This document shows positions 8,450 to 16,180 of a stretch of 64,000 nt of DNA, piece after piece; within the stretch, counting starts at the first letter, position 1, and each line of letters begins with the position of its first letter. The translations under genes were made by a program, and so were the position numbers. The notes under the pieces are model-generated. The model saw only the letters and a program-made list of their open reading frames with translations, was not told the DNA's origin and made no database searches. The DNA is from JANYHH01 sp965249745 (GTDB lineage Bacteria; Deinococcota; Deinococci; Deinococcales; JAAFIG01): NCBI GenBank assembly GCA_965249745.1, contig OZ252252.1, positions 2,418,001-2,482,000 on the forward strand, written 5' to 3'.

Positions 8450-9470
8450 CTGGGTGCTCGGGTTGGACGGGGGCGGCACGAAGACGCTTCTGGCGCTGGC
8501 CGACCGCACAGGTCGCACGCTCGGGCCGTTCGTAGGGGCGGGGATCAACCCATTCGATCAACCGCTCTGGCAGACCGAACTCGAGAACTTGCTGCGCCAG
8601 TGCCCGGTATCAATTGGAGACATTGCCCATGCCACGTTCGGGCTGCCGGGGTACGGCGAATCCCCCACCGTCTCGAGCGCCCAACTCGAGGCGGTACGGG
8701 GCTGGGCGGGGACGCCTTTCACAGTTCGCAACGATGTCGGCGTCGCCTTCACCGGGGCGCTCGCCGGACAGCCGGGTGTGCTGGTGCTGGCGGGGACGGG
8801 TTCGATGGCCTGGGCGGGAGACGGCGGCCAACTCGAGCTGCGCGTCGGCGGTTGGGGCGACGCCTTCGGTGACGAGGGCAGCGCCTATTGGATCGGACAG
8901 CAAGCCTTGCAGAGACTGAGCTGGGCGTTGGACGGGCGACTTTCCGATGCGACCTATCGGGACGGTTTGCTCGCCGCTATCGGTATTGGCGGCGACGACC
9001 TGATCGCCTGGTACTACAGGTTGCCGCACCCGCGTTCGGCCGTGGCCGGGCTGGCCAAACGGGTGGATCGGCTGGCGGAAGCCGGTAATCCCACAGCGCT
9101 GGACTTGCTGAACGATGCTGCCCGTCACCTCGTCGGTCTGGCTCGAGCGGCCACGAACCGTCTATCACTGGAGAAGCCACAATTCACGTACGCGGGCGGC
9201 TTATTTCAAAGTCGCCTCGTTTGCGAGGCGGTCCGCCACGGCTGCGAACAGCTCGGATCGTGGCTCGAGCCGTGCGGCTCGCCGCTGTTCGGGGCGCTCT
9301 TGGATGCGGCCGCTCGGGCTGGCTGGGCCGTCAATCAGGGTTGGATGGCGCGCGTCAACCTGAATCTGCAACGGCAGTCCCAGCTCGAGCCTGGCGACTT
9401 CAAACCTGGCGATCTCAAACCTGCCGACCTTAACCTTGCCGACCTCAACCCTGGAGGGAAACGATTATGA
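8442..9470 (+). CDS. BadF/BadG/BcrA-type ATPase: N-acetylglucosamine kinase-like amino-sugar kinase
   Basis: 342 aa. It has the ASKHA phosphate-1 loop GLDGGGTKTLLAL at the N terminus, then FGLPGYGE, VRNDVGVAF (catalytic Asp region), LAGTGSMAW (phosphate 2), and GGWGDAFGDEGSAYWIG, as in NAGK and BadF-type kinases. Likely role: ATP phosphorylation of an imported amino sugar, here probably galactosamine (inferred from the locus). The last 20 residues are not part of the fold: four 15-bp units at 9390-9449 encode a (P/L)(G/A)D(F/L)(K/N)-type repeat. The stop overlaps the next start (ATGA, 9467-9470). Confidence 0.85.
   Translation: MADWVLGLDGGGTKTLLALADRTGRTLGPFVGAGINPFDQPLWQTELENLLRQCPVSIGDIAHATFGLPGYGESPTVSSAQLEAVRGWAGTPFTVRNDVGVAFTGALAGQPGVLVLAGTGSMAWAGDGGQLELRVGGWGDAFGDEGSAYWIGQQALQRLSWALDGRLSDATYRDGLLAAIGIGGDDLIAWYYRLPHPRSAVAGLAKRVDRLAEAGNPTALDLLNDAARHLVGLARAATNRLSLEKPQFTYAGGLFQSRLVCEAVRHGCEQLGSWLEPCGSPLFGALLDAAARAGWAVNQGWMARVNLNLQRQSQLEPGDFKPGDLKPADLNLADLNPGGKRL
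9390..9449 (+). repeat. Four tandem 15-bp repeats in the kinase tail
   Basis: Units at 9390-9404, 9405-9419, 9420-9434 and 9435-9449 share the pattern CCTGSCGAYYTYAAM. They add a pentapeptide-repeat-like tail to the kinase just before the ribosome binding site of the next gene. They look like slipped-strand expansions, and copy number may vary between strains. Confidence 0.85.
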
Positions 9471-10432
9471 ACGCCACCGAACAAACCATCACCGAGCAAT
9501 TTCAGCACTGGCAGGCGGCCTTGAGCGCCGACTTGCAGCTCGCTCAGCTCGAGCCTGGGATACGAACGGCGGTGATCGGCTGCGGCACGTCCTACTACCT
9601 AGCGCAGAGCCTCGCGGCCACGCTAAACCATCGCGGTTTCGACGCGATCGCCGTTCCCGGCGGCGAGTGGAACCTGCGCCGCGACAGCTTCGTGCCCGCC
9701 GGAAACCCGGTGCAGGTTCTAGCGCTCTCACGGAGCGGCAACACCACCGAAACGGTCGCCGCCGCTCGGGATAGCCTGCGGGCGGGTGAACGGGTCGTCG
9801 GCATCACCTGCGAACCCGGCAGCCAACTCACCAAGGTTTGCACAAGTTGCGTCTACGTGCCGACCCATCCGCTCGAGGATATCGTCATGACGACCTCGGC
9901 GAGTCTGATGCTCCTAGTCGGGCTGGCGCTGGCGGGGCAACCGATCACGCTCGAAGGGATTCATCAGGCGCAGAGCTTGCTGGCCGTGGCACAACCTTTG
10001 CTGGACGCGCCGATTCGCGGCAGTTCGCATTTCGTGTTCCTCGGCGGCGGGTCGCTCTACGGGATCGCCAACGAGGGGGCGCTGAAACTGATGGAGATGA
10101 GTCTCAGTTACGCGCAGGCGTACCACCCGTGGGAGTACCGGCACGGTCCGATCTCCCTGATGGACGGGCACTCGCTGGCGGTCATGCTGTACAGCGCGGA
10201 TGCGCTGGAAGAGGAGACCAAGCTGGTCGCAGAAATGCGCGATAAGGGCGCTCGAGTGATCGGTTTCGGTGGACCGGGAACCTTGAGTTTCGAGCTAGCT
10301 GAAACCAGTCCCGCGCTGCGTGGTCTGATCGTGCTGCCGACGCTGCAATGGCTCGGTGAGCGCGTGGCGCAGAGCAAAGGCTTGAACACCCGCGAGCCGC
10401 GCCACCTGACGAAAGTCGTGGTCCTGACATGA
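9467..10432 (+). CDS. SIS-domain sugar isomerase/deaminase (AgaS / GlmS-isomerase-like)
   Basis: 321 aa with two SIS domains. The first shows IGCGTSYYLAQSLAA and LALSRSGNTTETVAA (phosphosugar-binding Ser-rich loop); the second shows FLGGGSLYGIANEGALKLMEM and AQAYHPWEYRHGPISLM. This is the layout of GlmS isomerase domains and of AgaS, the galactosamine-6-P deaminase/isomerase. There is no glutaminase domain, so a catabolic direction is expected: amino-hexose-6-P to ketose-6-P plus ammonia. The ATG overlaps the kinase stop, and GGAGGG lies within the last kinase codons. Adjacent kinases and aldolase favour GalN-6-P to tagatose-6-P. A GlcN-6-P substrate cannot be excluded. Confidence 0.85.
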   Translation: MNATEQTITEQFQHWQAALSADLQLAQLEPGIRTAVIGCGTSYYLAQSLAATLNHRGFDAIAVPGGEWNLRRDSFVPAGNPVQVLALSRSGNTTETVAAARDSLRAGERVVGITCEPGSQLTKVCTSCVYVPTHPLEDIVMTTSASLMLLVGLALAGQPITLEGIHQAQSLLAVAQPLLDAPIRGSSHFVFLGGGSLYGIANEGALKLMEMSLSYAQAYHPWEYRHGPISLMDGHSLAVMLYSADALEEETKLVAEMRDKGARVIGFGGPGTLSFELAETSPALRGLIVLPTLQWLGERVAQSKGLNTREPRHLTKVVVLT

Positions 10433-10460
10433 CCCCGCTCGAGACGCACGTGGAGGCCAG

Positions 10461-11333
10461 ATGAGTTTCGCGCAGACCTGGCTGAACGCGGCCCGGCGCG
10501 ACCGCTGGGCGCTGCCCGCCTTCAACGCGGTCAACCTCGAGACCGCCCAGGCCTGCGTCACCGCCGCGCAGTCGGAGCGCGCCCCAGTGATCCTGCAATT
10601 CAGCCAGAACGCCGCCCGGTACGCGGGCTTGGAGTTGCTGGCGGCGGTCGGGCGCGAGTTGCGGGCCGCCGCCAGCGTGCCGGTCATTCTGCACCTCGAT
10701 CACGCCGAAAATCTAGATTTGGCCGCGCGGGCCTTGAAGCTGGGGTTCGACATGGTGATGCTCGAGGGCGGCCAGGTTTCCCGCGACCAACAGATCGCGG
10801 ACCTGTCCCGATTGGCGGAGATCGCGCACGCGGCGGGCGCGGCCGTGGAAGCCGAGTACGAGGTCGTCGCCAAGGGCGAGCGCTCCGCGACCCAGACCGA
10901 ACTGGCGGAACTCTCAAATTTCGCCGCCGCGACGGGTTGCGACGCGCTCGCCCTCAGCATCGGCAGCGCTCACAAGGACACCGAAAAAACTCGAGGCTTA
11001 GACTTGCCGCGCCTGCGCGAGATCGCCGCCTGCACCGCGCTGCCGCTCGTGTTGCACGGAGCCTCCGGGGTGCTGGAAGCGGACCTCCAAGCGGCTATCG
11101 CGTCCGGGATCGCCAAGGTGAACGTGGCGACCGAACTCTCCTTGGTCTTCACGAACGCCGTGCGCGCCCAACTTGCGGACACCAGCCTGAACGATCCGCG
11201 CAAGTACCTCGGGGCTGGCAGAGAAGCCATGGCCGCTCGAGCGCGCGAAATTATCGCGCTGCTCGGCGCGAGTGGGCGGGCCGCGACCAACCCGGAACCC
11301 GGCTACGCCAACCCAGCAGTGGTTCGGGCGTGA
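10461..11333 (+). CDS. Class II ketose-bisphosphate aldolase (tagatose-1,6-bisP / fructose-1,6-bisP aldolase family)
   Basis: 290 aa, close to GatY/KbaY length. Visible family motifs: LPAFNAVNLETAQA at the N terminus, ILHLDHAENLDLA (zinc-binding His and Asp), VEAEYEVVAKGE, LHGASG, and GIAKVNVATELSLVF (phosphate loop). Reaction: Zn-dependent cleavage of a ketohexose bisphosphate into DHAP and glyceraldehyde-3-P. Coming directly after the deaminase and with a PfkB kinase in the same operon, tagatose-1,6-bisP is the likely substrate. Its stop overlaps the next start in a GTGA arrangement (11330-11333). Confidence 0.88.
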   Translation: MSFAQTWLNAARRDRWALPAFNAVNLETAQACVTAAQSERAPVILQFSQNAARYAGLELLAAVGRELRAAASVPVILHLDHAENLDLAARALKLGFDMVMLEGGQVSRDQQIADLSRLAEIAHAAGAAVEAEYEVVAKGERSATQTELAELSNFAAATGCDALALSIGSAHKDTEKTRGLDLPRLREIAACTALPLVLHGASGVLEADLQAAIASGIAKVNVATELSLVFTNAVRAQLADTSLNDPRKYLGAGREAMAARAREIIALLGASGRAATNPEPGYANPAVVRA

Positions 11334-12586
11334 AAAGAGTCAAACTTGCCGTGATTGGCGCGGGTTCGCGTGGTAGCCTCTACGCCGATTACGCACTCAC
11401 TCACCCGGACCGGCTCGAGATTGTCGGCGTGGCAGAACCCAGGTTGGAGGCTCGAGATCGCCTGGCGGCGCGGCATCGCATTCCCGCTGAGAACGTGACC
11501 GATAATTGGCGCACTTGGCTCGAGCGTCCCCGGTTCGCGGACGGGCTGATCGTGGCTACGCCGGACGCCTTGCACGCGGAACCAGCGATTGCCTTCGCTG
11601 GAGCTGGCTATCATCTCCTGTTGGAAAAACCGATGTCACCGCACGAAACCGAGTGCCGCCAGATCGTCGCGGCAGTTCACGGGGCCGGGGTCATGCTGGC
11701 GGTCTGCCACGTGCTGCGCTACACGCCCTATACCCGCGCCCTGAAGCGAGTCCTGGACGGTGGCTGTATCGGTGAAACGGTCAGCCTGCAACACCTCGAG
11801 CCGGTCGGCTACTGGCATCAGGCGCACTCGTTCGTGCGCGGCAACTGGCGCAACGAGGCGCGCTCCAGTTCGATGCTGCTGCAAAAATCCTGTCACGACC
11901 TCGACTGGTTGCGGTACATCGTCGGGAAGCCCTGTCAACGCGCCTCGAGCTTTGGACGGCTCAGCCATTTCACCCGCGCCAATCGCCCGGTCGGAGCGGC
12001 TGATCGCTGCCTGGATTGTGGCGTCGCAGAGGCCTGCGCCTACGACGCGAAACGTTTCTATCTGGGTCAACTCGAGGCGGGGAACACGGACTGGCCGGTA
12101 GGCGTCATCACCTCGGACACGACTCCGGCAGGCGTCTTAGAGGCGCTACGGACGGGCGATTACGGGCGCTGCGTTTACGGTGGTCTCGACAACGACGTGG
12201 TGGATCACCAAGTCGTCAACCTCGAGTTCGCGGACGGGATCACGGCAGGGTTCACGATGACCGCCTTCACTCAGGGGCGCGCCCGTGAAACGCGAATCTT
12301 TGGGACCAAAGGCGAACTCTACGGCGATGGTCGCCGCCTCGAGATCTACGATTTCCTAACCGAGACCCGCGAGGTGATTGATACGGAGCTAGACTCTGAC
12401 GGCTCCATTCTGTCCGGGCACGGCGGCGGCGACGAGGGGCTGATGGATGCCTTCGTGCGGGCGCTGTCCACGAACGACCCGAGCCACATCCTGTCCGGTC
12501 CCGACGAGACCTTAGAGAGTCACCTGATGGTTTTCGCCGCTGAAACCGCCCGCCGCGAGGCTCGTGTGTTCGAGCTAACACCATGA
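11330..12586 (+). CDS. Gfo/Idh/MocA-family NAD(P)-dependent sugar dehydrogenase or NAD-dependent glycosidase
   Basis: 418 aa from a GTG that overlaps the aldolase stop; a much earlier in-frame start would overlap the aldolase gene and is rejected. N-terminal Rossmann motif VIGAGSRGSLYADYA, then the EKP motif (LLEKPMSPHETE), GIxVCHVLRYTPY-like segment, and the alpha/beta sheet domain. A cysteine cluster CLDCGVAEAC followed by AYDAKRFYLG lies near residues 225-245; a similar insert occurs in a carbohydrate-linked subgroup of this family. Possible roles are oxidation of an amino sugar, or a GH109-like NAD-dependent alpha-N-acetylgalactosaminidase reaction. Neither is shown by the sequence. Confidence 0.78.
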   Translation: MKRVKLAVIGAGSRGSLYADYALTHPDRLEIVGVAEPRLEARDRLAARHRIPAENVTDNWRTWLERPRFADGLIVATPDALHAEPAIAFAGAGYHLLLEKPMSPHETECRQIVAAVHGAGVMLAVCHVLRYTPYTRALKRVLDGGCIGETVSLQHLEPVGYWHQAHSFVRGNWRNEARSSSMLLQKSCHDLDWLRYIVGKPCQRASSFGRLSHFTRANRPVGAADRCLDCGVAEACAYDAKRFYLGQLEAGNTDWPVGVITSDTTPAGVLEALRTGDYGRCVYGGLDNDVVDHQVVNLEFADGITAGFTMTAFTQGRARETRIFGTKGELYGDGRRLEIYDFLTETREVIDTELDSDGSILSGHGGGDEGLMDAFVRALSTNDPSHILSGPDETLESHLMVFAAETARREARVFELTP

Positions 12587-12657
12587 ACGATCACGCCTTC
12601 ACACCCACCTTGAAATCTGGTCAGGATGTCAGCGGACTCTCGCCGCCGCGCCGCTGA
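12583..12657 (+). CDS. 24-codon ORF coupled to the dehydrogenase stop (micro-ORF or gene relic)
   Basis: An ATG at 12583 overlaps the TGA of the upstream gene (ATGA), the same coupling used elsewhere in this operon. It is followed by 24 sense codons starting MNDHAFTPTLK and a stop at 12655-12657. No family is recognisable. It may be the remains of a longer coupled gene whose body was lost from the 340 bp behind it, or a small protein. Confidence 0.35.
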   Translation: MNDHAFTPTLKSGQDVSGLSPPRR

Positions 12658-12997
12658 ATTCCCCCAGCCGCCTCGAGACCAAACGCTGCCACTCGCTCGA
12701 GTCCCCTGTTGGGTTTGCCACGGCAAACCCAACCACCAACGCCGCTGCTCGAGACATTCCAAAAAACGTTTCTCGAGACGAAGATCAACGGCAACTCGCT
12801 GCACTCGCCTCCCTCACCCGCGTCGTGCAGACTGCACGCATAGGCGTGACCAGCGCGCCATCGAACGCAGGGAGAGGCGAAACGGCAGGTTTGGGGGAGG
12901 TTGATCGTCCGTCGTGCGATTCGCCCAGCCACCCTACCGCCGCACGAACAGTCTCGGGTGGCAATCCCGCTCGAGCCGAACGCACCACGGAGTCCAC
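12587..12997. other. 410 bp intergenic stretch with a perfect hairpin
   Basis: Apart from the 24-codon ORF, no convincing gene was found here. Frames that stay open are Arg/Ser/Pro-rich and look like shadows. It contains the hairpin at 12708-12733 and several CTCGAG copies. It probably separates two transcription units of the carbohydrate locus. Confidence 0.6.
12708..12733. repeat. Perfect 12-bp inverted repeat with 2-nt loop
   Basis: GTTGGGTTTGCC (12708-12719) is exactly complementary to GGCAAACCCAAC (12722-12733) around the dinucleotide AC. There is no T-run behind it, so a simple intrinsic terminator is unlikely; a dispersed palindrome or operator is possible. A similar AC-looped palindrome lies at 14672-14691. 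Confidence 0.8.
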
Positions 12998-14647
12998 ATG
13001 TCCCTGAGCGCCCTCCAGACCCTCTGCCTCGCCGGTTCCCTGCTCGCCGTGAACGCTTGCTCCAACCCGCCCGAAACGCCCGATCTCGAGGTCAGCGCCT
13101 TGGCGCTCAATACGGTCCAGTACACTGCCAGCAACGCCAACTTCCGCAATCCAGAGCGCGGTTTTTACGCCGATTCGGAGTACTACCAGGCGACGCCTTC
13201 ACCGCTGACCGCCGCCGGTTTGACCGCACTCCTCTCAAACAAATCGGCCACCGGGTATCAGGTGAGCTTGGTTCACCGGACGTATTTTCTGCCCGAGTTC
13301 ATCAACACCCCAGCCCTGCCCGCATCTTTCCTGAACACCGTGCAAGGCGACCTCCAAGCTGCTCGAGCGGCTGGAGTGAAGCTGATTCTGCGCTTCGCCT
13401 ACCGCACCGTGGCCTTGGAGGACTGTCAAAGTCTGCCGGTCGCCGAGCGCCCCGCCTGTGAAGCGAAGGCGAAACGGGAAACCGATCCGCAGAAGCAGAC
13501 GATCTTGAACCACCTCGAGAACCTGCGCGGCGTGTTCGCTAGCAACACAGACGTAATCGCCTACCTGGATGCTGGCTTCCTCGGGACCTACGGCGAGTGG
13601 GCCTACGCCACGCCTCGAGGGGCGGGGTCGCTGCTGTCCGGCGCGGATGGCACAGTGGCGAACGCCAACACGCAGGAGATCATCGCCAAGTTCCTGGATG
13701 TGCTGCCCAGTACCAGGGCGATTGCGATTCGTAACCCGGCCCAGCGCGTGACGCTGTTGCAGGGCTACCCGGACGCGAGCGTGCCCGCGCCCGGTCTGGC
13801 GGACGCCTACGATCCGCTGAACTGGAACCCGGCGCAGACGACCATCACCGACGCGACCGCCTTTCAGGATTCCGATTTGGCCCGGCTCGGGGCGCACAAC
13901 GATTGCTTTCTCGCGTCCCCCGACGACTTCGGCACGTACTACTACGGCGATGCGGTCAACGTTCCCGCGCAGATCAAAAAGGAGAAGGAGTACCTCAGCG
14001 CCAATAACTTGTACGTCCCGATGGGCGGCGAGACCTGTGCGGTCAACGCCGATGTTCCCGCCGCGCAATTCCCCGCCTACGCCCGAACCGAACTTCGCAA
14101 AATGCGCTGGAGCACGCTCAATACCGATTACAACGCCGATGTCCTCAGCGCGATGGGCGGTGTGCTGCTGGAGGCAAAATCGCAACTCGGGTACAAGCTC
14201 GTCCTGGTCAGCTCGAGCCTGCCCGCGACCGCCGCCCGCAACGAGGGCGTCAGTCTGACTTTCAAGCTTCGCAACGACGGCTACGCACCGCCATTCAACC
14301 CGCGCGGTCTCGAGGTGGTGTTCAGTAAGGTGGGCGCTGCTCCGATTCGCCGGGCGGTCACGATTCGCCGCAGCACCAACACCGATCCGCGCTTCTGGAA
14401 ACCCGCGACGCTGAACGCGAATGGCTCGAGTACCCCGGTGACCTACACTGTGACCGCAACCGTTCCCGCGCCCGCCGGGGCGGGCACGTACAGCGTTTCC
14501 TTGAATCTGCCCGATCCGCTCCTGCCATCAGACGCTCGGTACAGTCTTCGCCTGTCCAATACGGGACTCTGGTACGCCAGCAAACTGAGTCAGAAAGATT
14601 CAGCCGCCGCCTTCAACGCGCTGAACCAAACCATTCAAATCCCCTAA
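12998..14647 (+). CDS. Lipoprotein with DUF4874 and DUF4832 domains (putative carbohydrate-active surface protein)
   Basis: 549 aa from the ATG at 12998, which has GGAG 8 bp upstream and gives a lipoprotein signal (lipobox region AVNAC). Residues about 45-320 match the DUF4874 pattern: NFRNPERGFYADSEY, KLILRFAYRT, AYLDAGFLGTYGEWAYA. These resemble a TIM-barrel glycosidase with a GEW acidic motif. Residues about 325-549 match the DUF4832 beta-sandwich. The activity is unknown. Being secreted and located between the amino-sugar catabolic genes and a GH4 enzyme, it may be an extra depolymerase or polymer-binding protein (inference). Long 411 bp leader region upstream. Confidence 0.72.
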   Translation: MSLSALQTLCLAGSLLAVNACSNPPETPDLEVSALALNTVQYTASNANFRNPERGFYADSEYYQATPSPLTAAGLTALLSNKSATGYQVSLVHRTYFLPEFINTPALPASFLNTVQGDLQAARAAGVKLILRFAYRTVALEDCQSLPVAERPACEAKAKRETDPQKQTILNHLENLRGVFASNTDVIAYLDAGFLGTYGEWAYATPRGAGSLLSGADGTVANANTQEIIAKFLDVLPSTRAIAIRNPAQRVTLLQGYPDASVPAPGLADAYDPLNWNPAQTTITDATAFQDSDLARLGAHNDCFLASPDDFGTYYYGDAVNVPAQIKKEKEYLSANNLYVPMGGETCAVNADVPAAQFPAYARTELRKMRWSTLNTDYNADVLSAMGGVLLEAKSQLGYKLVLVSSSLPATAARNEGVSLTFKLRNDGYAPPFNPRGLEVVFSKVGAAPIRRAVTIRRSTNTDPRFWKPATLNANGSSTPVTYTVTATVPAPAGAGTYSVSLNLPDPLLPSDARYSLRLSNTGLWYASKLSQKDSAAAFNALNQTIQIP

Positions 14648-14671
14648 TTCTCGAGCCACCACCATTCTCCG

Positions 14672-14691
14672 GGGCGAGGCACGCCTCGCCC
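14672..14691. repeat. Perfect 9-bp inverted repeat with AC loop
   Basis: GGGCGAGGC (14672-14680) pairs with GCCTCGCCC (14683-14691) around AC. It lies in the 92 bp between the DUF4874 gene and the GH4 gene. It has the compact form of dispersed intergenic palindromes. It could also attenuate read-through into the GH4 gene. Confidence 0.75.
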
Positions 14692-14739
14692 GGCGCACCA
14701 CTGGAGCGCTTCAAATCCCCCTTCCCCGAAAGAGACCCC

Positions 14740-16062
14740 ATGACCAAAATCGCCATCATCGGCGCGGGCAGCGCCGTTTTCGCCCAGCAAATGATTCAGG
14801 ATGTTCTACTCATCCCCGGACTCGAGACGGGCGAATTCGCCCTGATTGACATTGACCCGGTTCGCCTCGAGTTGGCGCACGAGATCGCGGAGCGCACCGT
14901 GGCGAAGTCCGGGAAGCGGTTCACAGTTCAATCCAACACGGATCGTCAAACGCTCCTGCCCGGCACGGATTTCGTCATCAACACGATCGAGGTCTCCGGC
15001 TTGGAAACCGTGCGTTTTGACTACGACATCCCGTTCAAATACGGCGTGGACCAGTGCATTGGGGACACCATCGGACCGGGTGGTCTGATGAAGTTCCTTC
15101 GGACCGCTCCCGCCTGGCTCGAGATCGTGCGCGACATCGAACGCCTGGCACCGGAAGCGGTGGTGATGAATTACACCAACCCAATGTCCGCGCTGACCCT
15201 GCTGGCGTCCAGAGCGGTGAAGCTCCCTACGATCGGGCTGTGCCACTCCATCCAGAACACCGCGCACGAACTCGAGACCTACCTGGACATTCCGCACGGC
15301 GAACTGACGTATCGCTGCGCGGGGATCAATCATCTCTCGTGGTTTTTTGAAATGACCCACGATGGAACTGACCTGAAACCGCGACTGTTAGCGGCGGCGA
15401 ACACCCCGGAAATTTACGAGCGCGACATCGTGCGTTTCGAGATGCTGAAACACTTCGGCGCGTTCCCGACCGAATCCAGCGGGCATTTCAGCGAGTACGT
15501 CCCGTACTTCAGGAAACGCCCTGACTTGCTAGCGAAGTACACCAGAGCCGCCTATCAGGGCGAGAGCGGTTTCTACGCCAACAACTGGCCCCGCTGGCGC
15601 TTTGAGCACGACGCTGAAATCCGTTCCATTTTGGAGCGCGAGAACAACGGTGAGGACGCGATCACGCTGGAACGCAGCCCAGAGTTCGCCTCGAGCATCA
15701 TTGAAGGGATCGTGCTGAACCGAGCGCAGGCGATTTCCGGAAATGTCCTCAACACGGGATTGATTACCAATTTGCCGCAAGACGGCTGCGTCGAAGTGAC
15801 CTGCCTGGTGGATCGGAACGGCATCCAGCCCACCTATTTTGGGCGGTTGCCCACGGCGCTGGCCGCGCTGGACGCCGCACACATGGCGGTGCATGATCTG
15901 ATGGTGATGGCCGTTTTGGAACAGAACCGCACGGCTGCTTTGGAAGCGTTACTGCTAGACCCGCTGACTGCCGCCGTGTGCTCGCTCGAGGAGATCAAGA
16001 ACATGTTCGAGGAGTTGGTGAGCGCCGAAGCCGCGTACCTGCCGGAGTTTTTACGATCCTAG
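14740..16062 (+). CDS. GH4-family NAD-dependent alpha-galactosidase-like glycosidase
   Basis: 440 aa. N-terminal Rossmann motif KIAIIGAGSAVFAQQMI, then VMNYTNPMS, the GLCHSIQNTA motif (metal- and substrate-binding Cys-His as in MelA) and CAGINHLSWF. These place it with GH4 alpha-galactosidases, which use NAD+ and a divalent metal in a redox-elimination mechanism, inside the cell. The usual length is about 440-450 aa. Substrate is inferred: imported alpha-linked Gal or GalN oligomers from a galactosaminogalactan-like polymer. A GAAAGAGA site precedes the ATG. It is the last clear enzyme of the locus. Confidence 0.87.
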   Translation: MTKIAIIGAGSAVFAQQMIQDVLLIPGLETGEFALIDIDPVRLELAHEIAERTVAKSGKRFTVQSNTDRQTLLPGTDFVINTIEVSGLETVRFDYDIPFKYGVDQCIGDTIGPGGLMKFLRTAPAWLEIVRDIERLAPEAVVMNYTNPMSALTLLASRAVKLPTIGLCHSIQNTAHELETYLDIPHGELTYRCAGINHLSWFFEMTHDGTDLKPRLLAAANTPEIYERDIVRFEMLKHFGAFPTESSGHFSEYVPYFRKRPDLLAKYTRAAYQGESGFYANNWPRWRFEHDAEIRSILERENNGEDAITLERSPEFASSIIEGIVLNRAQAISGNVLNTGLITNLPQDGCVEVTCLVDRNGIQPTYFGRLPTALAALDAAHMAVHDLMVMAVLEQNRTAALEALLLDPLTAAVCSLEEIKNMFEELVSAEAAYLPEFLRS

Positions 16063-16180
16063 CAGCTCGAGAGTCGTTGTCTGGGCGTGGTGTTCTTTCT
16101 CGAGGGTGGCAGGCGTCGTGCCAATCGTGCGACCCTCTCCAATGGCAAGAACGGCACCGACTTACATAAGAAGTCTATTG

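Noticed and set aside
8600..9433. Several open frames inside the amino-sugar kinase on both strands
   Set aside because: Arg/Ala/Pro-rich shadows of the GC-rich coding frame with no start signals.
10937..11329. An N-terminal extension of the dehydrogenase frame overlapping the aldolase gene
   Set aside because: The extension is Arg-rich and sits antiphase to a well-supported aldolase; the GTG at 11330 gives the standard Rossmann start.
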